Source: Marinobacter salexigens
GTDB lineage: Bacteria > Pseudomonadota > Gammaproteobacteria > Pseudomonadales > Oleiphilaceae
Assembly: GCF_018860765.1 (NCBI RefSeq)
Contig: NZ_JAHKPV010000001.1
Span: forward strand, 1,043,594-1,107,593
Direction: 5' to 3'
DNA: 64,000 nt
Of the stretch, positions 1-10,318 are shown piece by piece. A program made the translations under genes and the position numbers. The notes beneath the pieces were generated by a model. The model worked only from the letters and a program-made list of their open reading frames with translations. It was not told where the DNA came from and did no database searches. How positions within the stretch are numbered: the first letter of the stretch is position 1; every line of letters begins with the position of its first letter.

Positions 1-9
1 GGAGACAGT

Positions 10-618
10 ATGGAGTGTGGATCTGTGAAGTGTGCTCTGGATGCGATCGACAGTGCAAATCGCGCGGATCCCAATATGGATGCTATGGCTGGCGAGCTCC
101 TGCCCAGAGAGTACGTTTATAGCCTGCACATGACGCGATGGCTGTATGAGTTGGAGCCTGTGCCATCGGACCGGATGCAGATCGCCTGTCGTGCCCAGCA
201 CCTTGAGCGCTGGAAAATGCCCCGCAGCGATTACCCGGAAGGCCGAAAATCCTATTATGAATGGCGTCAGGCCTGTGGGCGTATGCATGGCCGCAGGGCG
301 GCCGAGATTATGGCCGACTGCGGATATCCCGAAAGTGAATGTGAGCGGGTGGAGGTAATTCTGACCAAGCGGGAGCTGCGCAAAGACGCGGACACTCAGC
401 TGCTCGAAGATGTCGCCTGCATGGTGTTTCTGGAAAAATACTTTGCGCAGTTCTATGCCGACAACGCGGAGTACGAGCGGGAGAAGTGGCTGAGAATCGT
501 GCGTCGTACCTGGGGTAAAATGTCGCCACGCGCTCATGAGCAGGCGCTGGCGTTGTCGTCAAAGCTGCCAGAGCATTTGCAGCTGCTGTTGCAGGAAGCT
601 TTGAGGGACCCAGCCTGA
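10..618 (+). CDS. DUF4202 family protein
   Basis: The 202-residue soluble protein fits the DUF4202 family, whose biochemical role is not established. Visible family-like blocks are a histidine/tryptophan-rich first half (CRAQHLERWKMPRSDYP, then YYEWRQACGRMHG) and a central acidic stretch (LEDVACMVFLEKYF). No signal peptide or membrane segment is present. A GGAG ribosome binding site lies directly before the ATG at base 10, so the gene looks complete although it sits at the window edge. It converges on trpC, and a hairpin with a short T run overlaps its stop codon. Function is unassigned. Confidence 0.85.
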   Translation: MECGSVKCALDAIDSANRADPNMDAMAGELLPREYVYSLHMTRWLYELEPVPSDRMQIACRAQHLERWKMPRSDYPEGRKSYYEWRQACGRMHGRRAAEIMADCGYPESECERVEVILTKRELRKDADTQLLEDVACMVFLEKYFAQFYADNAEYEREKWLRIVRRTWGKMSPRAHEQALALSSKLPEHLQLLLQEALRDPA

Positions 619-642
619 CTTGTGCAGGCAGGTCTGGGTTTT
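608..642 (+). terminator. Candidate intrinsic terminator after the DUF4202 gene
   Basis: ACCCAG pairs with CTGGGT, and inside it CCTG pairs with CAGG. The 3' arm runs into TTTT. It overlaps the end of the DUF4202 gene and lies between two convergent genes. The T run is short, so termination is plausible but not certain. Confidence 0.45.
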
Positions 643-667
643 ATGTCTCATTTCGCGCTGGGTTAGG

Positions 668-1483
668 TTAGCTGGGGAAGAAGAGTTCCTGCAGCTTTGC
701 GCCGGGATTAGCAGCGCGCATGAAGGATTCGCCCACGAGAAAACCGTAGATGCCCCGGCCGCTCATGGCTTCCACGTCGGCACGGGTCATGATGCCGCTT
801 TCGGTAATCGCCATGCGCTCTGGACCTATGCGTTGGTGCAAGTTAAAAGTGGTGTCCAGAGAAACGTCGAAGCTGTGCAGGTCGCGGTTGTTAATGCCCA
901 CCAACGGCGTGCTCAGCGTCAGTGCTTCGTCCATTTCTTCGCTATTGTGCACTTCGACCAGTACGTCCATGCCTGTTTCATGTGCGATGCCTTCCAGTTC
1001 CTGCATCTGGTCTTTGGTGAGACAGGCGGCAATCAGGAGTATGCAGTCGGCGCCGATGGTGCGCGCTTCGTACACCTGATAGGGAGCCACCATGAAGTCT
1101 TTGCGGATAACCGGGAGGCTGCAGGCGTTGCGGGCTGCTATCAGGTAGTCTTCGTGGCCCTGAAAGAAGTCGTGGTCAGTGAGTACTGACAAGCAGGCGG
1201 CACCGCCTTTTTCGTAGCTTTCGGCGATTTCGGCGGGCTCAAAGGGGTCGCGCAGTATGCCTTTGCTGGGTGAGGCTTTCTTGATTTCGGCGATGACAGC
1301 GGGTTTGCTGGCTTCTATGCGTTGGCGTAGGGCGTTGGCAAAGCCGCGGGTTTCGGGTTGGTCGCCAGCCTGAGCTTTGAGGTCTTCTAGGCTTTTTTGC
1401 CGTTTGCGGGTGCCTATTTCTTCCCACTTTCTTTCTACGATGTTGCGCAGGATGGTTGGGGTCTTGTCGTTTTGCTTGTTCAT
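668..1483 (-). CDS. trpC: Indole-3-glycerol phosphate synthase
   Basis: This enzyme closes the indole ring from carboxyphenylaminodeoxyribulose phosphate in tryptophan synthesis. The 271-residue protein has the TIM-barrel signatures: [11 protein letters not shown] at about residues 65-75, VIRKDF at about 125-130 and the phosphate-binding SGI motif near residue 235. It is monofunctional, not fused to TrpF. The start ATG gives the usual family length. It is the last gene of trpEGDC but is separated from trpD by 212 bases holding a long hairpin repeat, so its expression may be uncoupled from the rest of the operon. Confidence 0.97.
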   Translation of the reverse strand: MNKQNDKTPTILRNIVERKWEEIGTRKRQKSLEDLKAQAGDQPETRGFANALRQRIEASKPAVIAEIKKASPSKGILRDPFEPAEIAESYEKGGAACLSVLTDHDFFQGHEDYLIAARNACSLPVIRKDFMVAPYQVYEARTIGADCILLIAACLTKDQMQELEGIAHETGMDVLVEVHNSEEMDEALTLSTPLVGINNRDLHSFDVSLDTTFNLHQRIGPERMAITESGIMTRADVEAMSGRGIYGFLVGESFMRAANPGAKLQELFFPS

Positions 1484-1504
1484 TGTGTGATTCAGTCCGT
1501 GCCT

Positions 1505-1616
1505 GAGCGTGCCGCTAATCGCTTCTCAAAACACGCCCGTGAATACGTCCATGTAGGGCTTGGCTGCAGTCATCCTTGGCTGCAGACAGTTTTGAGAAGC
1601 GATTAGCGGCACGCTC
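1505..1616. repeat. Long inverted-repeat element, copy A (28-bp perfect arms)
   Basis: Bases 1505-1532 are the exact reverse complement of 1589-1616, giving a 28-bp perfect stem around a 56-base centre. The centre holds ACGTCCATGT and CATCCTTGGC and its own small hairpin, CTGCAG...CTGCAG. Copy B at 18952-19057 keeps the same centre words but has unrelated arms. It lies between trpD and trpC and would be transcribed as a very stable hairpin. I do not recognise a named family. Confidence 0.85.
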
Positions 1617-1695
1617 TCAGAGTTTGGTGAAGCCTGCCAAAAGCTAAAAGCAAAGCTTTGTGTGCTGCCCGGTAAGCCAGAGCCTGTTTTTTTTC

Positions 1696-2724
1696 TCAGA
1701 AACAGTGTGAAAAATCCGCCAGTTCTGCGAGTTTTCCAGCCGCAAGGCCAGAGCCCATGGCATCGAGGGCCATTTCCACGCCTGCTTTAGCTGTTGGCGC
1801 CAGACCGGATACGTAAATAGCTGCGCCTGCGTTGAGAGCGATCAGGTCCCGGGCTTTTTCCGCCATGTCATCGTGGCCGCGGCCGAAGGCGGCTTTGATC
1901 AGATTCAGGGAGTCTTCGGCATTATTTACGGACAAGCCTACAAGGCTCTGGCTTTTAATACCCAGGTCTTCCGGGGTGATGTCATATTCGGTGATCTCGC
2001 CATTTTTCAGTTCAGCTACATGAGTGGCGCTGGCGAGGCTGATTTCGTCGAGACCATCGTTGGATGCTACTACCATGATGTGTTCAGAACCGAGTTTTTG
2101 CAGCACTTCTGCCATAGGGCGGCAGAGGGCTTTACTGAATACACCCAGAAGTTGGCGTTTTACGCCTGCAGGATTGGTCATGGGGCCGAGAATGTTGAAC
2201 AGGGTGCGGCAACCCATTTCCTTGCGTGGGCCTACGGCATGCTTCATGGCGCCGTGGTGGGCCGGGGCAAACATGAAGCCGACACCAATCTGCTCTACGC
2301 AGCGGGCGACCTGTTCCGGCGTCAGGTTGAGGTTGATACCGGCCTGTTCAATCAGATCGGCACTGCCGCTTTTGGAAGAAACCGCACGGTTACCATGCTT
2401 GGCCACAAAGCCGCCAGCCGCTGCAACCACAAACGCCGAGGCTGAAGAAACGTTGAACAGGTTAGAGCCATCTCCGCCAGTGCCTACGATATCCACCAAA
2501 GGTTCGGCTTTAATGGTTACGCCGGAAACCAGTTCGCGCATGACCTCCACGGCACCAGTGATTTCGTCGACGGTTTCGCTTTTGAGGCGCAGGCCCATAA
2601 GCAGGGCGCCAATCTGGGCATCGGTCGCTTCGCCGTTCATGACGATGCGCATCACACTTTTCATTTCTTCCCGGGACATGTCCAGGTTTTCGGCCACCCG
2701 GTTCAGTGCGTCTTTCATATTCAT
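1696..2724 (-). CDS. trpD: Anthranilate phosphoribosyltransferase
   Basis: TrpD transfers phosphoribose from PRPP to anthranilate, the second step of the tryptophan branch. The 342-residue protein shows the PRPP loop GTGGDG at residues 81-86 and the [15 protein letters not shown] block at about 109-123, both diagnostic. It starts 13 bases after trpG, consistent with co-transcription in trpEGDC. It is a stand-alone TrpD, not fused to the TrpG amidotransferase as in enterobacteria. Confidence 0.98.
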   Translation of the reverse strand: MNMKDALNRVAENLDMSREEMKSVMRIVMNGEATDAQIGALLMGLRLKSETVDEITGAVEVMRELVSGVTIKAEPLVDIVGTGGDGSNLFNVSSASAFVVAAAGGFVAKHGNRAVSSKSGSADLIEQAGINLNLTPEQVARCVEQIGVGFMFAPAHHGAMKHAVGPRKEMGCRTLFNILGPMTNPAGVKRQLLGVFSKALCRPMAEVLQKLGSEHIMVVASNDGLDEISLASATHVAELKNGEITEYDITPEDLGIKSQSLVGLSVNNAEDSLNLIKAAFGRGHDDMAEKARDLIALNAGAAIYVSGLAPTAKAGVEMALDAMGSGLAAGKLAELADFSHCF

Positions 2725-2737
2725 TGGTTGTGCCTTT

Positions 2738-3319
2738 TTATTGGGTTCGCAGGAAGTTGCGCAGCAGTTCGTGGCCCTGTTCGCTCATGATGGATTCAGG
2801 GTGGAACTGCACCCCTTCGATGGCCATGGTTTTGTGGCGCACCCCCATGATTTCTTCCACGCTACCGTCGCTGTTGCGGGTCCAGGCGGTCATTTCCAGA
2901 CAGTCCGGCAGGCTGGCTTGTTCAATGACAAGGCTGTGATAGCGGGTAGCTTGCACAGGGTTGTTGAGGCCTCGGAATACGCCTGTGTTCTGGTGGTAAA
3001 CAGGGGAAACTTTGCCGTGCATTACTCGCCCTGCGCGGATGATGTTGCCGCCGAATACCTGACCGATGGCTTGATGGCCGAGGCAGATGCCGAGGATGGG
3101 TATCTTGCCAGCAAAGTGGCGGATGGCTTCCATGGACACCCCGGCTTCATTTGGCGTGCAGGGGCCGGGGGAAACCACGAGCCTTTCGGGGTTCAGGGCT
3201 TCAATCTGTTCCACGGTGATTTCGTCGTTTCGGTGTACGTGTACGTCGGCACCCAGTTCCGCGAGATATTGCACCACGTTGTAGGTGAAGGAATCGTAGT
3301 TGTCGATCATTAATAGCAT
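2738..3319 (-). CDS. trpG: Anthranilate synthase component II (glutamine amidotransferase)
   Basis: This class I glutamine amidotransferase supplies ammonia to TrpE. The 193-residue protein carries the full catalytic triad: the nucleophile Cys79 in GICLGHQ and the His173/Glu175 pair in QFHPES. It sits between trpE (15 bases upstream) and trpD (13 bases downstream), which assigns it to tryptophan synthesis. The same protein may also serve PabB in folate synthesis, as in many bacteria with a single TrpG/PabA; that is an inference. Confidence 0.96.
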   Translation of the reverse strand: MLLMIDNYDSFTYNVVQYLAELGADVHVHRNDEITVEQIEALNPERLVVSPGPCTPNEAGVSMEAIRHFAGKIPILGICLGHQAIGQVFGGNIIRAGRVMHGKVSPVYHQNTGVFRGLNNPVQATRYHSLVIEQASLPDCLEMTAWTRNSDGSVEEIMGVRHKTMAIEGVQFHPESIMSEQGHELLRNFLRTQ

Positions 3320-3334
3320 GATGTTTCCCTCGCC

Positions 3335-4822
3335 TCAGTGGTCAAAGTCGTTGTAGGTCATGGCCACCGCGCGGAAGATAGCGCGGCCCTTGTTCATGGT
3401 TTCTTTCCATTCAAGGCGAGGTACAGAGTCGGCAACAATGCCAGCGCCAGCCTGTATGTGCAGGGTTTTGTCTTTGATCACGGCAGTTCGGATAGCGATG
3501 GCGGTATCCATGTTGCCGTTAAACGAGAGGTAGCCCACGGCACCGCCGTACACACCGCGTTTGACCGGTTCCAGTTCGTCGATGATCTCCATGGCCCGGG
3601 TTTTCGGGGCTCCGCTCAGAGTACCTGCGGGCAGGGTGGCTTTGAGTACGTCCAGGCAGCTGGTGCCGTCTTTTACTTGGCCGGTTACGTTGGACACTAT
3701 GTGCATCACGTGGGAGTACCGCTCCACGGCCATTTTTTCAGTGAGTCTTACGGTGCCGGTTTCCGATACGCGACCGGCATCGTTGCGACCCAGATCAATC
3801 AGCATCAGGTGCTCGGCAATTTCTTTCGGGTCTGCCAAGAGCTCGGCTTCCAGAGCCCGGTCTTCCGCATCTGTGGCACCACGTTTGCGGGTGCCCGCGA
3901 TGGGGCGAACGGTGACTTCTCTATCTTCCATGCGCGCCAGAATTTCTGGCGATGAGCCTACGATGTGGAAGTCGTCTAGATCCAAAAAGTACATGTACGG
4001 CGATGGGTTCAATACCCGTAGTGAGCGGTACAAGTTTAGGGGTGGAGCTTCAAACGGAATGGACATGCGCTGAGAGATGACGGTTTGCATCACGTCGCCG
4101 TCCAGCACGTAGTCTTTGATTTTATCCACCGCTGCTTCGAACTTTTCTTGACTGAAGCCAGACACAAACTCGCTTTCATCCACGGTTTTTCCGCGCAGAT
4201 GCATTGGCGTTTGCGGAGCATTGGCGGTCTGTCGGTGCAGCTTCTGTTCGAGTTCGTCGAGTCTGGTTTGGGCCAGTTCGTAACCGCCTTGGTCTGCTGG
4301 ATCCACGTGCACAATCAGGTGCAGTTTGCCGCGCAGGTTATCGAACACCACCAGCTCGTTGGATACCATCAGCAGTATGTCGGGCGTGCCGATTCGGTCC
4401 GGGGGGCAGCTAGACGCAAGGCGCTTTTCGATATAGCGCACAGTGTCGTAGCCGAAGTAGCCCACCAGACCACCGTTGAACCGCGGCAGCTCTTCCAGAT
4501 CAGGCGCATTGAAGCGTGCCTGGTAATTGGCCACAAACGCCAGCGGGTCATCCACTTCAGCGCTTTCAACCAGTTCCCCATGACGGCGAATCTCTACCCG
4601 ATGGTTGAATACCTTGAGCACTTCCTGACTGGGCAGGCCGATGATGGAGTACCGGCCCCATTTTTCGCCGCCCTGAACGGATTCAAACAGGTACGAGTAA
4701 GGCCCGCTGGCGAGCTTGAGGTAGGTGCTTAAAGGAGTATCCATGTCCGCAAGGACTTCGCGATACACGGGGATACGGTTGAAGCCAGCTTGGGCCAGCT
4801 TACGGAATTGTTCGGAGTTCAT
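3335..4822 (-). CDS. trpE: Anthranilate synthase component I
   Basis: TrpE converts chorismate and ammonia to anthranilate. The 495-residue product has an N-terminal regulatory part with a LFES...GRYS block resembling the tryptophan feedback site, and the C-terminal chorismate-binding domain with [17 protein letters not shown] and [15 protein letters not shown]. The chosen ATG (MNSEQF) follows an AGGAAG site by about seven bases; an upstream in-frame ATG at 4870 lacks one. It leads trpEGDC. The 247 bases upstream, back to gph, contain no obvious Trp-rich leader peptide. Confidence 0.96.
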   Translation of the reverse strand: MNSEQFRKLAQAGFNRIPVYREVLADMDTPLSTYLKLASGPYSYLFESVQGGEKWGRYSIIGLPSQEVLKVFNHRVEIRRHGELVESAEVDDPLAFVANYQARFNAPDLEELPRFNGGLVGYFGYDTVRYIEKRLASSCPPDRIGTPDILLMVSNELVVFDNLRGKLHLIVHVDPADQGGYELAQTRLDELEQKLHRQTANAPQTPMHLRGKTVDESEFVSGFSQEKFEAAVDKIKDYVLDGDVMQTVISQRMSIPFEAPPLNLYRSLRVLNPSPYMYFLDLDDFHIVGSSPEILARMEDREVTVRPIAGTRKRGATDAEDRALEAELLADPKEIAEHLMLIDLGRNDAGRVSETGTVRLTEKMAVERYSHVMHIVSNVTGQVKDGTSCLDVLKATLPAGTLSGAPKTRAMEIIDELEPVKRGVYGGAVGYLSFNGNMDTAIAIRTAVIKDKTLHIQAGAGIVADSVPRLEWKETMNKGRAIFRAVAMTYNDFDH

Positions 4823-5069
4823 GGTCGGGCTTCCTGAGATCTGATCTGCGTTCGAGCAGGCCATTGGCAATACTGGCCGGTCCTGTCGAGTGGTGGCGTC
4901 AAGCGGGCATGCGCGCGCTATTCGCCGAGCTGAGTATTTTCAGCCGGTACGCCATCGCCACCATCGTGTTGCGCGGGTCGTGAGGATGCCTCGCGCTGCA
5001 GTCAGATTCAGTCCCTGCACGGCAGGAATCTCCCGAATTGATAAGAATGAATGTACAAGATCTGAGAGG

Positions 5070-5759
5070 TTACAAAAGCTCGCTCAGGGAATCAACCACA
5101 GCGTCTGCTCCCAGTGCCTGTATCGAGCGTCCAAAATTGTAGCCATAGGTGACAGCGACGCAAGGAATACCCGCAGCTTGAGCGGCGCTGACATCTGCAG
5201 CAGAGTCGCCAACCATTACCGTGGTGCCGCGGCTGCCGTTTAGAGCTTTCATGGCATGGAGCAAAGGACCCGGGTCTGGCTTTCTGGTGTCCAGTGAATC
5301 GCCACCGACCACCAGTTTGAAGTGGTGGTCCAGCTCCAGTTGTTTCAGAAGTGGGCTTACAAACTGTTCCGGCTTGTTGGTCACCACAGCCATGGGGCAA
5401 CCCCGTTTACTTAAGGATTCAAGGCAGGCTTTTACTCCGGGGTACACTACAGCGTGCTTGCCGTTGAGTTGCCGGTAATTGTTGTAAAACAACGTTAGAG
5501 CATCGTCAAACAAGGCGTCGTCTGCAGCGCTCGCGGGTTCCCAATCGGCTTTGCCAGCTAAGGCTCGGCGCATCAAAACGGGAGAACCGTGGCCCACCCA
5601 CTCTCGCACCTGTTCAAGGCCAGCGGGTTTGCGCCCCAGCTGTTCAAGGGTGCAATCAACTGCAGCAGCAAGATCCGGAGCGCTGTCTACCAGAGTGCCG
5701 TCAAGATCAAACAGGGCAACGCCGGGCCAGCGCTGGTTAAACAGGCCTGCTAGGCTCAC
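5070..5759 (-). CDS. gph: Phosphoglycolate phosphatase
   Basis: This HAD-superfamily hydrolase dephosphorylates 2-phosphoglycolate, a by-product of DNA 3'-end repair. In the 229-residue protein the nucleophile motif FDLDGTLVD puts Asp18 and Asp20 in place, VTNKPEQ gives the motif II/III region, and [15 protein letters not shown] is motif IV. Its start overlaps the rpe stop codon by four bases (ATGA), so the pair is translationally coupled. The rpe-gph-trpE order is common in gammaproteobacteria. Confidence 0.94.
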   Translation of the reverse strand: MSLAGLFNQRWPGVALFDLDGTLVDSAPDLAAAVDCTLEQLGRKPAGLEQVREWVGHGSPVLMRRALAGKADWEPASAADDALFDDALTLFYNNYRQLNGKHAVVYPGVKACLESLSKRGCPMAVVTNKPEQFVSPLLKQLELDHHFKLVVGGDSLDTRKPDPGPLLHAMKALNGSRGTTVMVGDSAADVSAAQAAGIPCVAVTYGYNFGRSIQALGADAVVDSLSELL

Positions 5760-6457
5760 TGACCCGTTACCGTATGGCCTAGCGCCATGCGAGCTTGTTC
5801 GAGCTCTAGCCGCATGGCATCAATAGTGGCTTTGTAGTCGTCAGTATTGAAAATAGCTGAGCCGGCAACGAAGGTATCTGCACCGGCTTCCGCAATTTCA
5901 CGAATATTATCGGTTTTCACGCCTCCGTCTATTTCCAAACGGATATTGTAATTGCTAGCGTCGATACGTTTTCGGGCCTCTCTAAGCTTATCAAGGGTGC
6001 CGGGGATAAATTTCTGGCCACCGAACCCGGGATTAACTGACATCATCAGCACCATATCGAGCTTGTCCATCACATGATCCATGTGGTGCAGCGGTGTGGC
6101 CGGGTTAAACACCAAGCCCGCCTTGCAGCCTCCCTCTCGAATCAGTTGGAGGGAACGATCAATGTGTTGGGATGCTTCCGGGTGGAAAGTTATGTAGCTC
6201 GCGCCAGCGTCGATGAACATGCGAATTAGGTCGTCAACCGGCGATACCATAAGGTGTACGTCGATGGGCGCGGTAACGCCGTGTTTGCGCAGAGCTTCGC
6301 AAACCATCGGCCCGATGGTCAGATTGGGCACGTAGTGGTTGTCCATAACGTCAAAGTGCACCACGTCTGCGCCTGCGGCCAGAACGTTATCTACCTCTTC
6401 GCCCAAACGGGCAAAATCGGCAGATAGAATGGATGGGGCAATCAGATAAGGATTCAT
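5756..6457 (-). CDS. rpe: Ribulose-phosphate 3-epimerase
   Basis: Rpe interconverts ribulose-5-phosphate and xylulose-5-phosphate in the pentose phosphate pathway. The 233-residue barrel shows [25 protein letters not shown] (catalytic Asp36), [12 protein letters not shown] and EIDGGVK, the standard metal and phosphate-binding blocks. I chose the ATG of MNPYLIAPS because it matches the family N-terminus; six extra in-frame codons lie upstream. It overlaps gph by four bases. Confidence 0.96.
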   Translation of the reverse strand: MNPYLIAPSILSADFARLGEEVDNVLAAGADVVHFDVMDNHYVPNLTIGPMVCEALRKHGVTAPIDVHLMVSPVDDLIRMFIDAGASYITFHPEASQHIDRSLQLIREGGCKAGLVFNPATPLHHMDHVMDKLDMVLMMSVNPGFGGQKFIPGTLDKLREARKRIDASNYNIRLEIDGGVKTDNIREIAEAGADTFVAGSAIFNTDDYKATIDAMRLELEQARMALGHTVTGQ

Positions 6458-6547
6458 CACGGGTCTCGCAAACAATTGGCAGCTATTAATAATAATGACA
6501 GTCTAACAGCACAGGACAGTGTTTTCGTAGCCAGAGGAGTAGGAACT

Positions 6548-7489
6548 GTGCGCCGATTCAGAACAATAAGCCAAAGCCCTTACCTCATGAGCATTTCCGG
6601 ATGGCTTGTGGCCGGGATCATGTTAGGCACTGCTGTGCCAGTATTGGCACAGGATGAAGCAGTTATCTCGCCGACTCCGAATGAAGTGCGTAGCGGTGTG
6701 TCTTCCGGTTTGGGTGAGTGGGGGTTGAACCACAGATTTCCGGATTCTGCGTTGTGGCTGGAACTTGAAGACGGCGCTCGCACGCTGGCGCTGTTTTGGC
6801 CCGAAACGAAAACTCCCGCAAGAGGTGCGGTCATTATTTTGGCGGATGAGGGGGAGAACGCAGCGTCTGGGCTTACTGGTACTTTGGCGCGAGAATTGGC
6901 CAATCGTAAATTGGCGGTGCTTAGTTTAGGCCTTGAGCCGCCGTCGGAGGCCCTTCAACGGATTCTTGAGCGACCGCTCGTTGCGCCCGAGCCAAAACCG
7001 GAAGCTGAGGGGCAGAGCCCGGGGGTGCCAAGTTCAGCTGCGATTGATGTTTTGGCGGCGGAAGCCCCAAGCGATCTGGAGACTGCCTACCGCAAACGCA
7101 TTCTCGATGAACTCGCGGCGGCGGCTGCGGAGCTTAAAAACCGTGAATATGAGCTGACAGCGTTAGTAGGAATAGGGCGGGGAAGTAATCACGTTGTGGC
7201 CTATGCAGCTGAATTAGCAGCACCTACTGCGCTGATATGGGGTGGCCCAAAATTCTATCCGCGTGATGCAAAGCAGTTGGCGGAAAACGTAAACAAAGCT
7301 TCCGTACCTCGTATTTTGGAGTTGTCTTTATCCGATGCAAGCGGGCAGCGCAAGGCGGATTTGGAGCGGGCCGGTGTGCAAGGGTTTAGTCGGCAAAATG
7401 TGGGGGCAGACATCGACTTTATGCCACGAGATGGCAAGGCAGTTGCGAGCAGGATATCCGCATGGTTAAAGCGGGATGATCGTCAATAG
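6548..7489 (+). CDS. DUF3530 family exported protein
   Basis: The 313-residue protein starts with a GTG preceded by GAGGAGTAGG, followed by a basic N-terminus and a hydrophobic segment ending in VLAQDEA, a likely signal peptide. The rest resembles an alpha/beta-hydrolase fold: VIILADEG near the start and LVGIGRGSNHVVAYAAEL as a modified nucleophile-elbow region, where GIGRGS replaces the usual GxSxG. That pattern matches DUF3530, whose activity is unknown. It diverges from rpe and converges on the J-domain gene. An ATG at 6587 is an alternative start but would shorten the leader. Confidence 0.75.
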   Translation: MRRFRTISQSPYLMSISGWLVAGIMLGTAVPVLAQDEAVISPTPNEVRSGVSSGLGEWGLNHRFPDSALWLELEDGARTLALFWPETKTPARGAVIILADEGENAASGLTGTLARELANRKLAVLSLGLEPPSEALQRILERPLVAPEPKPEAEGQSPGVPSSAAIDVLAAEAPSDLETAYRKRILDELAAAAAELKNREYELTALVGIGRGSNHVVAYAAELAAPTALIWGGPKFYPRDAKQLAENVNKASVPRILELSLSDASGQRKADLERAGVQGFSRQNVGADIDFMPRDGKAVASRISAWLKRDDRQ

Positions 7490-7531
7490 TGACTAATGAT
7501 TGTCAGGCAGCACCCACCAAATAATTAGCGT

Positions 7532-8284
7532 TTACTTGTAGTGTCGCCGGATTAGCTCCCAGGCCTGTTGGTAGCGCAGAAGGCGTTCTTTGGCCAACGC
7601 ATGCTCAGCGGCGCTGAGTTGCTGTTGCAGTAGCTTGTCGGGATGGCACTCAGAGACTTTTTTCCGGTATGCCCGCTTGATTGTTGCAATAGGGTCGCGC
7701 CTTGTTACGCCAAGCAATGCGCAGGCCTGCTCGAGATTGACTGGTGCAGAGGGTGCGCCGCTGATGTCGCCCCATACCCGGCTGGCGTAGCTGTCAAAAA
7801 TGTCTTCGCTGATGGTAACTGGCATGCCAATCTGATCAATCGTATCTTCGCAGCGATAACGACGGGGCTTACTCGGTCGGCCTTTCAGTTGGGCAGCGTG
7901 ACACAGACAAATAGCCATCTTTAGTGCCGGGGTAGGCCATATTCGATGGCTGAGCCTCAGTGTGAGCCCAATGAGCGGCGGCAGGGTTTCAGAGGCTTTG
8001 CCTTTTTGGAAGCTGTTAATGGCTTTGTGTCTTTGTCGCTTCGACAGCTTTAGAGCTTTGATCAGATTTTCTGCAAAACCTATATCTTGCTCCGAAACCC
8101 TACCTTCTGCTTTTGCAATATAGCCTAGAAAGAAAAACAGTGGGCGTCTGCACCATCGGGGCAGGCTGGTTTGGCCTATCAGCTTGTGTGCCTGATGGTT
8201 GGAGGCGGAAAGCTTGGCCAATAGGCCGGAGAAGGCGGCCTCCATTCTAGGAGGTAAGGCCGGTTGCGCAGAGCGAGTCGCCAT
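7532..8284 (-). CDS. J-domain protein with TerB-like N-terminal region
   Basis: The 250-residue protein ends in a J domain (about residues 184-250) with the diagnostic HPD at 214-216 after AYRKKVSEC, so it probably recruits and stimulates DnaK. The N-terminal part (GYIAKAEGRVSEQDIGFAENLI) resembles the helical TerB/DjlA-type domain. DjlA has an N-terminal membrane anchor; I see no clear transmembrane helix here, only a short hydrophobic patch (LFFFLGYI). It lies four bases downstream of murU on the same strand and may be its operon partner. Confidence 0.8.
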   Translation of the reverse strand: MATRSAQPALPPRMEAAFSGLLAKLSASNHQAHKLIGQTSLPRWCRRPLFFFLGYIAKAEGRVSEQDIGFAENLIKALKLSKRQRHKAINSFQKGKASETLPPLIGLTLRLSHRIWPTPALKMAICLCHAAQLKGRPSKPRRYRCEDTIDQIGMPVTISEDIFDSYASRVWGDISGAPSAPVNLEQACALLGVTRRDPIATIKRAYRKKVSECHPDKLLQQQLSAAEHALAKERLLRYQQAWELIRRHYK

Positions 8285-8288
8285 CGCA

Positions 8289-10036
<1,748 letters not shown>

Positions 10037-10318
10037 AGCTCGGGCAATTGTCCTGGCGTTATTAAAGTGCATTGATGTCAAAACAGTGTACAAGCCATGA
10101 GCACGTGTACTGTTCAGGTGCTGTTATCACGGCTCCTTTGCAAGGAGTATAAAGAGGGTAACGCGCTTTTGCAGCGGAGTTTCGTGTATCCGGCTCCGTT
10201 TCCGTTAACAAGCCTCAGAGGCATGTGTAAACTAGGCCGCTGTTGTTTGTGTATTGGTGCCCGTTGCGTCATGCACACTCCTTCATGCAACTGGAACAGG
10301 AACCTTGCCATCGTGCCA

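Noticed and set aside
2024..3313. A 429-codon plus-strand frame across trpD and trpG
   Set aside because: It is antisense to two well-supported trp genes and has low-complexity, protein-unlike composition.
4823..5069. Possible trp leader peptide/attenuator upstream of trpE
   Set aside because: No minus-strand short ORF with tandem Trp codons and no competing terminator was seen. A plus-strand WW pair near 4890 is on the wrong strand.
10097..10318. N-terminal extension of lptD
   Set aside because: The frame is open, but the translation is Cys-rich and unlike any LptD leader; a normal signal peptide begins at about 10319.
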